Positions 31,610-42,463 of a stretch of 64,000 nt of DNA are shown here, piece after piece. Both the position numbers and the translations under genes were made by a program. Each line of letters opens with the position of its first letter. The first letter of the stretch is position 1. The notes beneath the pieces were generated by a model. That model searched no databases. It was not told the DNA's origin and saw only the letters and a program-made list of their open reading frames with translations. Location: assembly GCA_026315105.1 (NCBI GenBank), contig CM048746.1, forward strand, positions 640,019,398-640,083,397. The letters run 5' to 3'. The DNA is from Locusta migratoria. Its lineage: Eukaryota > Arthropoda > Insecta > Orthoptera > Acrididae.

Positions 31610-33905
31610 TTTAGCGTGTCGTACTACGCCTTATAGCGCATTTCCAAGTTCACATAGTATCAGGGGCGCCGACTCCGTGGGTGCTCCGGGGCTCGTGCAC
31701 CCCCTAAGAAGTCTTTGGGGGTGCTGAACACCCACATAAAATTGATGTGAAAAATAAAATTCTATATATTAAAATAATCGGGAAAAATCTAAACCTACAT
31801 TATGACTCAAGAGGCAATGCAAAACATTTCCATAGCGAGAAACGATATTTCATACGTGAAAGAAATGATTAGTTTTTTACGCGGGTCCACAAGCGAGTAG
31901 TAATGAGTGTCCGTCTTTTACCCACTATGCTAGTTTTATTTATCCTGAAGCACGTCGGTCCGTTTGATCTTTCAGGTCTACATACAATTGTGTTCTTTCA
32001 GGAATTTAGCTTGAAGAATCTGATGCTGATGCTAAAGTTAATCGTTTTTCATTTATCTCTGTCACTTCGCTTGTTATTAAAATTATAGATTCAGTTGAAA
32101 TTTGTAATTCTTTTCTCTCAGGCTTAAAAAAGCCTTGGACTGTATTAATACTGTCAGAGATATCATGAAGTTATATCGAAGTGATGAAAGTTTCGATGAA
32201 GTATACAGCTCTTGCTTGGAAACAGGGGGGTGGAGTAACTCCTGAGCAGAAGCAAACGCAGTCCAGTCGTACTGCGCATGACGTCACGAAGTAACACATT
32301 CTGCGCGTTCAGAGCTGTCTGTTCGAGGCTTTGTGTTCCGTAAGTGCTATCGATTTCGCTGAATAATTGTTGTTTAGTGGGTGATTTGCCAATGGAAGTG
32401 CCACTCGTCTTATGTTCTCCAGCAAACAACAAGATACTTTTGTATGTATAATTTAAACGCACGAAAGGTAAAGTTTAGATCAGTGTTCTGGCTAGGTTGT
32501 TTATAGGTCACCTACCGCATCGCGAAAAATGTACAGATCTACGACAACTTAAAAAAAAACAAAAACAAAAAAAAAAAACAAAAAAAAAAAAACACCACAC
32601 ACACACACACACAGAGCAGAGCCACTTATCTCCCTTTTTAAGGTAAATAAACAGATCAAAGAAGTACATACCACAACCTTTTTTATTAAGACAGTGGAAT
32701 GTTCGTCGATTTATGCTTTTGTGTAATATTGTGGCTGGAGAACTATTTAAATCTAAACACATCGCGAAGTTTTACGATTCTTGCGACTAACCACGTCTTT
32801 ATGTTTAATAGGAAGGCGCATCGATAGATCAGACTTTCAGACCCCACACAGATAAGTGCAACATGCAACAGCTTTGGTGTATCTTACCAGTCGATCCTAT
32901 GAAAGTTAGATCAGGGTACAGAGGAAAAAACAAAGCTGATAAAATAGAATATAAAAGCTTCTAGTTGGGGTCAGGAACATACTAACCACAGAATTGAAAC
33001 AATCATCGACTGTATTTTCCAGATAGAAGGCGATGCATACGTTAACTGCCACACAATGCACGTCTGAGAACCCGATAAAAACACACAATGGAGAGACAGA
33101 ACACTGTATTCATTATTCATATAGGTAACAGAAGGTGTTCGCTATGCCCTCCGCTATCGAGTTTGCGTTACTTTCCATCGCTGGTATTATGTAGACGTGT
33201 TACTATTTTAAAAGTAGAAAGTGACTAACATTATAAATGTGCGTATGTCTAGCAGTTCAACTAGCTAATCCATATGAGTTATGAAAATGAGGATTTTACA
33301 TAATTACTCGAGTGAAAACGCCAGTGTTCAAATGTTAGTTCTCAGTATTTGTAGATTGGTGATACTTACAAAATAAAAATGAACGCTATATAGATCTTGT
33401 TTACTAGTTAACTCTTTCTCGAAGGCAAGTCAGAAAATTTAACGATTATTTCCAAAATTTACTCACTTTTCGATTCGATGCATACTTGTAATTTATAAGG
33501 CAGCTGTGTGACCAAGTTACAGAATTCACCAGTAACATTCTAGCAATAGCAGAACATCAAATCTACTTGTAATTAGTTCAATGAAAACTGAAACGTAGCT
33601 CAAATACGCGACTGAAATGCGCGGTCCACATACTGTAGTGCCGTTCCCGAGGCAGCCGCTGTTCCTCTGTGACGTCAGAGCGTCAAGACAATAACAACAC
33701 AGAACGCTTACTGCTCAACCTCATTTATTTGATGTCGGACTTCAAAATCTCAAAATATTTCACAGATTTCTTTAAACCTTGGTGACGGTGTTCTACCAAA
33801 CCCTTATTGTCAGAAAGAATAGCTTCGCAACAAAAAGTATTAGTGTACAGTGAAAGATTATTTCTTTGGTCGTGTAGTAGTTTTGGGGTATTACTTATAT
33901 CGAAA
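31610..33905. other. Unassigned region with GC-rich hairpin and A/CA repeat
   Basis: About 31669-31735 is GC-rich with complementary pieces (GGGTGCTCC, GTGCACCCCC, GGGGGTGCTGAACACCC) that can fold. 32545-32612 is an A-rich plus (CA)n microsatellite. No coding motif found. Confidence 0.45.
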
Positions 33906-33918
33906 TACCCACTTCGAC

Positions 33919-34119
33919 GCCGGCCGCGGTGGCCGAGGGCACTAATGCGCTCCAGTCACGGTCTGCGCGGCCACTACGGTCGGGGGTTCTAATCCCCCCT
34001 CGGGCATGGATATTTGTGCCGTCCTTAGGATTAGCTAGTTCATAAGTAGTTTGTAAGTTTAGGGACTGATGACCCCGTAGTAACGTCCCATAGACTATAC
34101 AAACTTTTAAACATTTTAT
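33919..34119 (+). mobile_element. SINE-A with 10-bp TSD
   Basis: CCACTTCGAC at 33909-33918 and 34120-34129 flanks a full SINE-A. Confidence 0.92.
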
Positions 34120-34120
34120 C

Positions 34121-34407
34121 CACTTCGACCAATTAGATCGCTTTATTGTAGTGCCCCAATGCAGCCGTGCTTTCCTTTCTTCCTCCTCCTTCTGTCTTTT
34201 TAAAAGTCCAGACACCTGCCTATTTAATTTGTTCAAGTATTGCTCATTCAAAAATGCATGAACATGATTTTCAGGAGGGTTGGTTTCGAACATTTTTGAG
34301 CCGTGATATAGAGCACCCACACTGATTTTCAAAATTCGATGCCTCTGCATAGTATCAAAACAAAGTTGAATATTTATGCGGGACCAGGATTCTAGACAGG
34401 ATTCCAC
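34121..34407 (-). CDS. Unclassified ORF segment, charged C-terminus
   Basis: The minus-strand frame reads GALYHGSKMFETNPPENHVH, then AFLNEQYLNKLNRQVSGLLK and RQKEEEERKARLHWGTTIKR. It is cut at its 3' side by the SINE-A at 33919-34119. The composition, with balanced hydrophobic and charged residues and an amphipathic KRQKEEEERKAR stretch, looks more protein-like than most frames here. I do not recognise the family. It could be a host exon, a TE gene fragment or chance. No convincing splice sites are visible. Confidence 0.3.
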
Positions 34408-34623
34408 CCTTCGGGCCAGCGGTTACCTAAAACAATTAGACGATCCTGACAACCTTAACACCCTGCCAAATTTTTCAGCATACCGCACAGCACGGTAATA
34501 GCGCCATCTGCCCATTACTTCCACTTACTAGCAGCCGTACCTGTACTGCTGTCAAGATTTTGCATGTAATTGTGCATGCCCACAAGAACTGCTATTTTCC
34601 TTTTGGAGGCATACTTACGATTC

Positions 34624-34823
34624 GCCGGCCGCGGTGGCCGAGGGGACTAAGGCGCTCCAGTCACGGTCTGCACAGCCATTACGGTCGGGGGTTCGAATCC
34701 CCCATCGGGCATGGATATTTGTGCCGTCCTAGTTCGTAAGTAGTTCATAAGTAGTTTGTAAGTTTAGGGACTGATGACCCCGTAGTTAAGTCCCATAGAC
34801 TATACAAACATTTGCATTGCATT
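34624..34823 (+). mobile_element. SINE-A
   Basis: Complete unit with head, B box GGTTCGAATCC and tail. TACTTACG at 34612-34619 and 34824-34831 is a probable short duplication. Confidence 0.88.
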
Positions 34824-34831
34824 TACTTACG

Positions 34832-35905
34832 TTTCTGTATGTGGTCGCTATTCTTTGAGTCATCTCCAAATGGACAAACCGCATATCCGTAGTCGAATGC
34901 GTTGTAAGACAGACTGCTGAAGTAGGGCTGATCACGGCTTTTACGTATTCAGTCAGGAGACGCGCTCCGCACGCGGCTGGGTGATAAATTACCACAATGG
35001 CCACGAGTGGTCAGCTGCAAATCCTCCGGGGATTATGTGGGCTGCGCGTCAGCTCCAGTGTCAATGTGTGGACAGGAATTTTTTATGGCACCCCCGTGGG
35101 GGCGGATACTTTAGCCACCAAATTAACAGCTGCTGTTTGTCATCAATTTTGGCGTGACAAATTACCCGTGCTGTTAGAGAGTACCAGTAAACCTCCACCA
35201 TCACACATTCTAGGGGAAAAAAAAATCCAACGTACAAAGGAGCGTGAAACGTCTGTTTACGAACGAGTTAGTATGCCAAACGTTTGGCGTTAGCTACCTA
35301 GGTAAACGTTATTCAAAGTGCAATGCAATAATTCGGAAAGTAGTCTAGTTATCACATAGGAATGAGTGTAATTATTTTCGCTCCGTTTCAGCTGAAGGCT
35401 TTTCATGACATTTATGACGTCACGTCCTCGAATCTGTGTCTACAATGACATAATTATGTAGGTACATTTATTGGTATCCTTCAGTAACGTATAAAAATGA
35501 CTTTAGAGTAGGGTAAGCAGTAAATAGTTGATAATATGGTTCGTCGTGATGTTTTAGTCTTAGTGAGTACACAGTGAAAATGTATGAAAGCGATAAGCTC
35601 TTTTCACAGAATTCTGTAGGAGGCGTCACCGAGAAAAGTTTCGTAAAGTTTTTAGACATTGTGTAAATGTTTCGAGAAGTTGTTAAGCATAATTTTCAAA
35701 TAGTGGATGAATACAGTATGAATAATATGTCAGCTGTTAGCGAAATTAATTGCGGCTAAAAAGACATAAACATTTTCCAGCTTTAATAGTTCTCTAACAT
35801 ATGATTTCACGTCTTATTGGATAGATTATGATAGAATTTAAAAATTATAAATTAATTTATGTTCATTTACTACAATCATTGATTTTGCTCACAGGAGTTT
35901 GAAAA
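34832..35905. other. Unassigned region
   Basis: A 98-residue frame at 34997-35293 (plus) shows no known motif. No repeat border recognised. Confidence 0.4.
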
Positions 35906-35906
35906 T

Positions 35907-36090
35907 TATATATTAAGGAGGGGAAGGAAGAAGGATTATGAAGGAAAGGACTGATATTGGCTGCATTAGGGCATTGACATTATATAATGGCGACAATTGA
36001 AAACGTGAGCTGGGCCGAGAATCGATCTCGGGTCTCCGTCGTAAGGTCAGTGGTGACCTCAATCACTTTTTTTCTTTCCTTAGGATTGAT
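35907..36090 (-). mobile_element. SINE-E (tRNA-derived), minus strand
   Basis: The minus strand has GAGATCGATTCTCGG as B box and a downstream tail TCAATGCCCTAATGCAGCCA, ending in CTTCTTCCTTCCCCTCC. The same tail follows a B box at 37361-37522 on the plus strand. Borders approximate. Confidence 0.65.
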
Positions 36091-36273
36091 CTGTCCCTTG
36101 CAGAAGTTTATTCGTTTATGTTTGTGGTTAATATTCAAGTTCGTATCCCCCTTTTTTTTCAGCCCTCTCACCGAACGCGTTGAGCCACCGAGTCTAGTAC
36201 CACTTGACACCGCGGTCGCCTTTCGTCCGACTCACACTTCAACAAATCAATTACGACGTCTTCTCTTCTCATG

Positions 36274-36474
36274 GCTGGCCGTGGTGGCCAAGCGGTCTGT
36301 GGCGCGCCAGTCACGGTCTGCACGGCCACTACGGTCGGGGGTTAGAATTCCCCCTCTGGCATGCATATTTGTGCCGTCCTTACTGTAAGGTAGTTCATAA
36401 GTAGTTTGTAAGTTTAGGGACTGGTGACCCCATAGTTAAGTCCCATAAGCTCTACAAACATTTGACATTTTTAA
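36274..36474 (+). mobile_element. SINE-A with 9-bp TSD
   Basis: CTTCTCATG at 36265-36273 and 36475-36483 flanks the element. The head has GGCCAAGCGGTCTGTGGCGC, closer to a type II tRNA D-arm than most copies. Confidence 0.9.
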
Positions 36475-36684
36475 CTTCTCATGTAAATAGTTATTATATT
36501 GGTGTGCGGTCTTACGTTCGACCTCACACGGGAATCCATAATGGCGAGTGTACGAGGGCATGGACGATAGGGACTCTACAGGGCTGGCGTATGAATTGAG
36601 ACGGGCGGATGGCGAGGGTGGGAAGCCATATGTACCGGGCGCGGTGGCTCAGAACGTTCAGTCATGTACTCAACGCTATTTGTA

Positions 36685-37240
36685 AAATCATCATCATCAT
36701 CTTCATTAGAGACTGATTTTGCCTTTCAGCGTTCAGTCTGGAGCATAGTACCCCTAATAAAAATCTTCCATGATCCCCTATTCAATGCTAACATTGACGC
36801 CTCGTCTGATGTTATACCTTTTACTTCGAAATCATTCTTCACCGAATCTAAGTACATTCTCCTTGGTCTACCTCTACTCCTATTACCCTCCGCTGCCAAG
36901 CTCATGAGTCTCTTAGGTAACCTTGCTTCTCCCATGCGTGTGACATGACCACACCATGTCTGTCTATTCGCTCTAACTGCCTCATCTATGGTGTTCATTC
37001 CAAGTTTTTCTTTGATTTCCTCATTATGGACACCCTCCTGTCATTGCTCCCATCTATTAGTACCTGCAATCACTCTTGCTACTATCATATTTGTAACCTC
37101 TACCTTATGAATAAGGTAACCTATATCGATCCAACTTTCAGTTCCATACATCAAAGTTGGTCGCAAGATAGAGCGGTGCACTTCTAACTTAGTCTTGGTA
37201 CGGACTTCCTTCTTGCAGAAGAGAGTAGCTATTTGTAAAA
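36685..37240 (-). pseudogene. RTE-like LINE C-terminal fragment with ATG-repeat tail
   Basis: The minus-strand frame 36998-36726 reads ANRQTWCGHVTRMGEARLPK and GRPRRMYLDSVKNDFEVKG. The frame upstream reads KLEVHRSILRPTLMYGTESW. These are the closing blocks of RTE-type and related LINE ORF2 proteins ('GHV.RM...PK'). The 3' end carries a short GAT/ATG repeat at 36685-36703. The 5' part is missing; an A-rich stretch lies at 37236-37285. Confidence 0.68.
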
Positions 37241-37360
37241 AAAAAAAGAAAAAAATGAAAGAAAAGAAAACAAAACTGATCGAAAAACTCCACGAACAAC
37301 CGAGGACCAACACGAACAAAACGACATCAAAGAATCGATGTACCGGAAGAAAAAATATAA

Positions 37361-37522
37361 ATGTAGGGGAATAAGGCAAACACTGACCGGAAGCGGCAGA
37401 CCCTGGTTCGATTCCAGGCATTACTCAAATTTTAACTTGCCGTCATTGTGCAGTTTCAATGCCCTAAGGCAGCTAATGCCAATCATTTCCTTCCTCTCCC
37501 TACTTCCATCCCCTCCTTGACA
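37361..37522 (+). mobile_element. SINE-E (tRNA-derived), plus strand
   Basis: B box CTGGTTCGATTCCAGG at about 37403-37418, then TCAATGCCCTAAGGCAGCTA and a pyrimidine-rich end. Same family as 35907-36090. Confidence 0.65.
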
Positions 37523-38114
37523 AACAATTTGCAAATGAAATATAACTGCGAACCAGATGTGGTGTCTGATCTTCCTGACCTGTCCGAAAGGACAGACACT
37601 GTTGTTGTTGTGATCTTCAGTCCGTAGACTGGTTTGATGCAGCTCTCCACGCTAACCTGTCCTGTGCAAGTCTCTTCATTTGAAAATAAGTTTGGCAACC
37701 GACATCCCTTTAAATCTGCTTACTGTATTCGTCCCTCGGTCTCCCTCTACGATTTTTACCCCACACGCTTCCTTCGACTGCTAAGTTGACAATTCCTTGA
37801 TGTCTCAGGATGTGTCCCACCAACCTATTCCTTCTCTTAGTCAGAATACGCCATAAATTCCTTTTCTCCCGAATTCTGTTGAGCACCTCATCATCAGTTA
37901 CGTGATCTACCCATCTAATTTTCATCATTCGTCTGTAGCAATACATTTCAAAAGCGTCTCTCATCTTTTTGTCTGAACTCCTAATTGTCCACGCTTCACT
38001 TCCATATAATGCTTCACTCCAGACAAATGCCTTGAGAAAGGACTTCCTAACATTTAAAGTAATATTGGATGTCAACAAGTTTCTTTTCTTCTTCTCCCTG
38101 AACTTTAATTCCCC

Positions 38115-38326
38115 GCCGGCCACGGTGGCCGAGGGGACTGAGGCGCTCCAGTCACGGTCTGCACGGCCACTACGGTCGGGGGTTCGAATCCCCCCTCGGG
38201 CATGGATATTTGTGCCGTCCTAGTTCGTAAGTAGTTCATAAGTAGTTTGTAAGTTTAGGGACTAATGACCCCGTAGTTAAGTCCCATAAGCTTAACAAAC
38301 ATTTGAACATTTTTTTTTTAATTCCC
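38115..38326 (+). mobile_element. SINE-A with 11-bp TSD
   Basis: TTTAATTCCCC at 38104-38114 and 38327-38337. The right side shows a T run that extends the SINE tail (TTTGAACATTTTTTTTTTAA). Confidence 0.92.
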
Positions 38327-38364
38327 CCTCCAAATTTCTCCTTGCATTCCTTCACAGCAAACAT

Positions 38365-38436
38365 CCTGTCCTGTGATGAACGAATGTTCACAGTCGTTAC
38401 TCAACGATTGTGAAAATTCGTTCATCACAGAACAGG
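38365..38436. repeat. 72-bp hairpin upstream of CTGAAGA motif
   Basis: CCTGTCCTGTGATGAACGAA at 38365 is mirrored by TTCGTTCATCACAGAACAGG ending at 38436, arms of about 30 bp with few mismatches. It sits in the gap of the RTE-like LINE and is followed 25 bp later by the hammerhead-like motif at 38462. Confidence 0.8.
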
Positions 38437-38461
38437 TTACTCTGTAACTTCAAAATTTGAT

Positions 38462-38490
38462 CTGAAGATGGGCAGCTGTCCCGAAACCGG
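38462..38490 (+). other. Hammerhead-like motif (CTGAAGA ... GAAACCGG)
   Basis: CTGAAGA at 38462-38468, a GGG/CCC-closed hairpin, then GAAACCGGT. The CUGANGA and GAAA boxes match the hammerhead catalytic core, but one extra base sits between the first box and helix II. Function is a hypothesis only. Confidence 0.35.
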
Positions 38491-39515
38491 TCATGTTTTA
38501 GAAAATATAAGCGATCTGGAGACGGATATTCAAGAATTTTATACAGAGTGCTTTATTATCTGAGGAAATGAGAAGTCAGTTCGTTATCTAGTGAAGAGAT
38601 CCTTGCTATCTGTCATTTACAGGTATTCTCACATAAAGTCCTCATGACTGCTGTCTGCTTTTGGTGAAAGTTGTAAATAACCCTCCGTTTCCCATGTTTT
38701 ACTCCTGATGACTTCAGAATTCGAAATAGTCTATTCCAATCAAAATTGCCAAAAGCTTTTTTCAGATCTATGAAAGCTAGGAATGTAGGTTTCATTTTCC
38801 TTAATATATCTTCTAAGATAAGCCGTACAGCGAGGATTGCTTCCCGTGTTCTTACATTTCTCCTGAATCGGAACTGATCTTCCGCGAGGTCAGGATCTAT
38901 CCGCCTTTCTATCCTTCTGTAAATAATTCGTGTTCATATTTTATAACCATTACTTATTAAACTGATACTTCTGCAATTTTCACATCTGTCTGGGCCTGCT
39001 CACTTTGGAATAGGGATTATAACATATTTCTTAAAGACTGAGTGTATTTCGCCTGTCTCATACATCTTACACACCAAGTAAAATAGTTTTGTCATTGCTG
39101 GTTCTCGCAGAAACGTCAGTAGCTGTGAGGGGATGTCATCTACTCCACGGGCCCTGTTCCGACTTAGGTCTTTCAGTGTTCTGTCAAATTCTTCTTTCAG
39201 TATAGTATCTCCTACTCCATCTTCATGTACTTCCTCTTCCCTTCCTACAATATTGTCTCTACGTTCATTTCCTTTGTAGAGCCCCTCTATATATTCTTTC
39301 CACCATTCAACTTCCTCTTCTTCCTGAAAAATGGTTTCCCGCCTGAGTTCTTTATAATCATATAGCTGCATTTCTTCTCTCCAAATGACTCTCTTATTGT
39401 CCTGTAGGCGGTATCTATTTTAACCGTATTTAAACATTCTTCTGCTGACTTACATTTGCTTTCTATCCACTTCAGCTTAGCTATTTGTACTTCCTGTCAA
39501 TCTCATTTCTCAGTC

Positions 39516-39713
39516 AAAATGTTCAAATGTTTGTAGAGCTTAAGGGACTTAACTGCGGGGTCATCAGTCCCTAAACTTACAAACTACTTATGAACTAACT
39601 AAGACTAAGGACGGCACAAATATCCATGCCCGAGTGGGGATTCGAACCCCCGACCGTAGTGGCCGTACAGAACGTGAGTGGAGCGCCTCAGTCCCCTCGG
39701 CCACCGCGGCCGG
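39516..39713 (-). mobile_element. SINE-A with 12-bp TSD
   Basis: CATTTCTCAGTC at 39504-39515 and 39714-39725 flanks a complete reversed SINE-A. Confidence 0.93.
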
Positions 39714-39799
39714 CATTTCTCAGTCGTCTGTACTCCGACTTGCCTGTTTCATTGACTGCGTTTTTATATTTCCTCCTAAAATCGATTAAATTTAGTATT

Positions 39800-40154
39800 T
39801 CCTGTAATATGCAAGGATTTTGTCAACAGTTCGTATCGACACTTCTCTCCTCAAAAACCCTCTTACTTCTGCTGTGACATCTGAACGATCTGCCTCTGCC
39901 GCCTCTACAACACGACGATCTTGACGGGCGTCTGTGATTCTTGACTGTCCATAACCTCGTCTACAGGTGTGGCATTGTTCACATTTCAACCAGCATCGTC
40001 GCACAGCTTGCGCAGCACTTCCAAGAAGTGTGGCAGTTCTCCAAATGGACCTTCCCGACACTGCTAATACCACGATTTCACCCCAATAAAACTCGTGTAG
40101 TTGGCTGTAGGAAGCAAGACTGTATTTCTGTACAGCAGCGCTTGTTTCCATCAC
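39800..40154 (-). pseudogene. Tc1-like transposase N-terminal fragment
   Basis: A 120-residue minus-strand frame reads SGRSIWRTATLLGSAAQAVR, then RRGYGQSRITDARQDRRVVE and REVSIRTVDKILAY. The first half resembles the paired-type helix-turn-helix of Tc1/IS630 transposases, followed by the 'R-G-G/R...D-R' linker and second helix-turn-helix ending 'SxRTV'. The catalytic domain is absent. It lies directly beside the RTE-like LINE end. TIRs not located. Confidence 0.6.
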
Positions 40155-40159
40155 ATGTC

Positions 40160-41377
40160 GATATCACACTAACCCTTAAAGCTGTAAACATTTTCTATCA
40201 AAGAGTACTCACAAATGGTTCTCCGGCAGCGATGTCAGCACGCTAGCTGGTTGGCGGTGGCGGACGACGAGGAAACCGTTATCAGTGTGTCTGCTATATC
40301 AGAGGTGGCACATGCCGTCATCGGATAAAAATAGGGTGTAGATTCGACTACAATTTTACGTCAGTGTAGATTAGGAAACTAAACAATAAAAGCAGTATAT
40401 AAGTTTTGTTTTTTAGCAGCAAAATTTATTACGATGACTGCAATAGAACAGCGTATAAAATGTAGACACCCAACTGCTAGAAAAGAATTTCGCAATCAGA
40501 GAATGTCGTTGACGCCGGTGTAGCTTTATGTGAAATCGTTTTTGAGATAATTTGTCTGGGATGTAGTCTTGTCTAGAAGTATTACTTTCATGGAATGGAC
40601 GGCTAGTCATCCCCGAATTCTTCCAGATTTGTGGTATATGTAGGGCGTGGTGAGACATGAAACTGCCCCAAGTTGGAACTCCAGACGGCCAAGTTTTCGA
40701 TAAATAAAAGAAATTCAATACAGCAATTTCACCATATGCACAAGACTTGTCCCTGACAGTTTGTTCAGGAGGCGGTGTTTGACTCGGCTGTATGAGATTG
40801 AATTCGTATCAAAGGGTTGCGGCTTCCACTCTAACGGTGCTAAATATGTTTTTGACTCCTTGGCAATGCGTACACTACTGAAGTCACAGTTAACCGCAAC
40901 ATCATATAAGTTGTTTTGTATTTATATGTGGATAACATGTTTACATATACCTACATGAGAGGACTGGACCTTTTGCACTGAGGTTTAAAAACTCTGTAGA
41001 TGAGTACGCGGTAAAATATACAAATGTTATCGTTACTTCCTCAAAATCCGGTAAACTGACGACGGACATGCACAAAAAAATATTTAACTGATGTGCTGAA
41101 TCCCCAGGTGGATGAGAGTGAACGTCTTCTGTTGATTGACTCGTGGAGATGACAAACAAATCCACAAATATACGACTAACTGTACGAAGGTGAAGACGGA
41201 TTGCGGAATTACACTTTTTAACTGATAATAAAAATATACATCGCAAGGTTGCACTGGTGGCGTATATTTGGATGGAATTACTTTGATACTGCAATTACAA
41301 ATATCAAAACTGCACTTAACCTCATCTAGAACGAAGAAGATCCCACTTCCCGAGAAGCTTGCATCAAACCATTGAAC
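40160..41377. other. Unassigned region
   Basis: Frames at 40413-40718 (minus, 101 residues) and 40941-41294 (minus, 117 residues) show no recognised motif. No clear borders. Confidence 0.4.
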
Positions 41378-41390
41378 ACATTATACACTG

Positions 41391-41812
41391 ATACTTCCTG
41401 GCAGATTAAAATTGTGTGCCGCAACCGGGACTCAAACCTGAGACCTTTGTCTTTCGCGGGCAAGCGCTCTACCGGCTGAGCTGTCCCGACGCGACTCACG
41501 ATGCCGCCCCACAACTTTACTTCCGCCAGTACCTCGCCTCCTACTTTCCAAACGTCACAGAAGCTCTCCTGTGAAACCGTGCAAGACTAGCACTCCTAGA
41601 AGAAAGGATATGGTGGAGACATGGCTTAGCCACAGCCTAAAGGATGTTTCCAGAATGAAACTTTCACTCTGCAGCGGAGTGTGTGCTTGTATGATACTTC
41701 CTGGCAGATTAAAATTGTGTGCCGGAACCGGGACTCGAACCTGGGACCTTTGCCTATCGCGGGAAGCGCTCTACCGACTGAACTATCCCGACACGACTCA
41801 CGATGCCACCCC
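41391..41812 (-). mobile_element. SINE-C tandem dimer with 13-bp TSD
   Basis: ACATTATACACTG is duplicated at 41378-41390 and 41813-41825. Between them the tRNA-like unit appears twice, starting ATACTTCCTGGCAGATTAAA at 41391 and 41694, a period of 303 bp. Each holds the reversed B box and GCTCTACC box A. The second unit ends after its tRNA-like part, so the insert is one and a third units on the minus strand. Confidence 0.92.
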
Positions 41813-42430
41813 ACATTATACACTGCTTAAAACAATTGGGGATCTGGTGAAATATCACACACAATTTGATAAGGTATTCTATTCATATATTGGTTAAAAT
41901 TGTAATTTATGTTGATACTGTGCGATATTTTGCCGTCTCTTCTCTTCACTTGAGGTTTACATGGCGTTTACTTCGAACAAGGCACCACAGCAGTGAAAAA
42001 GTTATTCTTGTTGCCCTGTAATATGTGTTTGGTCACTTCGGACGCCCTATGCAGTCGCACACCCGCATGACATGGACAATATGAAGTAATCAATCAGCTC
42101 TTGATAGACATTCTTCAATCAGTGCGATACCCAGGTCTGCAAACATTGTGGGAGGTGCTGTTCGGGTTGCAATACGTCTACCGAGTGCATCCCAGATATG
42201 CTCAGTCGGGTTCTGTCACAACATTCGTTCAATTCCCCCAGTTTAACGCATGATGTCCATTAGTGCAGTTCTGTGGGAACGAGCGTTATCGTCCACCATA
42301 AATAATCAATTTTCTATGCCACCAGTGTAAGGCACAACAAAATGTCGACGGATCTCCTCTCTGTACCTTTAATCTGAAGGAACTGAGATACCAACAGCCG
42401 TATGTATAATAAAATATTTATTGTATCACA

Positions 42431-42463
42431 ACCAGTTTCGGCATTCCACTATGCCGTCTTCAG
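42431..42463 (-). other. Hammerhead-like motif, left arm
   Basis: Minus strand: CTGAAGA, one base, then a perfect 5-bp stem GGCAT-loop-ATGCC, then GAAACTGGTT. This is the best-paired copy of the motif. Confidence 0.4.

Larger units (their letters stand above)
37593..39795 (-). mobile_element. RTE-like LINE, minus strand, internally deleted
   Basis: The 3' end starts at a GTTGTTGTTG run near 37598. The frame 38123-37710 reads LNVRKSFLKAFVWSEALYGS, MMKIRWVDHVTDDEVLNRIR and RRNRLVGHILRHQGIVNLAV, a C-terminal ORF2 segment. Further on, 38795-38613 gives FLAFIDLKKAFGNFDWNRLF (RT A block) and 39371-39000 gives EEFDRTLKDLSRNRARGVDD (RT fingers). The catalytic YADD region between 38330 and 38613 is missing; an inverted-repeat insert lies there instead. 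SINE-A copies at 38115-38326 and 39516-39713 also split it. Clade label is tentative. Confidence 0.78.

Noticed and set aside
31669..31680. CAGGGGCGCC as a hAT terminal repeat
   Set aside because: No matching inverted end or 8-bp duplication within a plausible distance; the only GGCGCCCCTG nearby lies inside the Tx1-like LINE 16 kb away.
32279..32286. TGACGTCA palindrome (CRE-like site)
   Set aside because: No gene or promoter context; an 8-mer is expected by chance in 64 kb.
33895..34407. Reading the full 170-residue minus frame as one protein
   Set aside because: Its C-terminal part is translated SINE-A sequence, so only the segment upstream of the SINE was kept.
36636..36655. GGGCGCGGTGGCTCA, like the start of primate Alu
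   Set aside because: Only about 15 bases match and nothing downstream fits 7SL-derived sequence; chance resemblance.
41378..41825. CRISPR-like array from the repeated unit
   Set aside because: Two units of a tRNA-derived SINE flanked by a target duplication in a eukaryotic context; not a CRISPR array.
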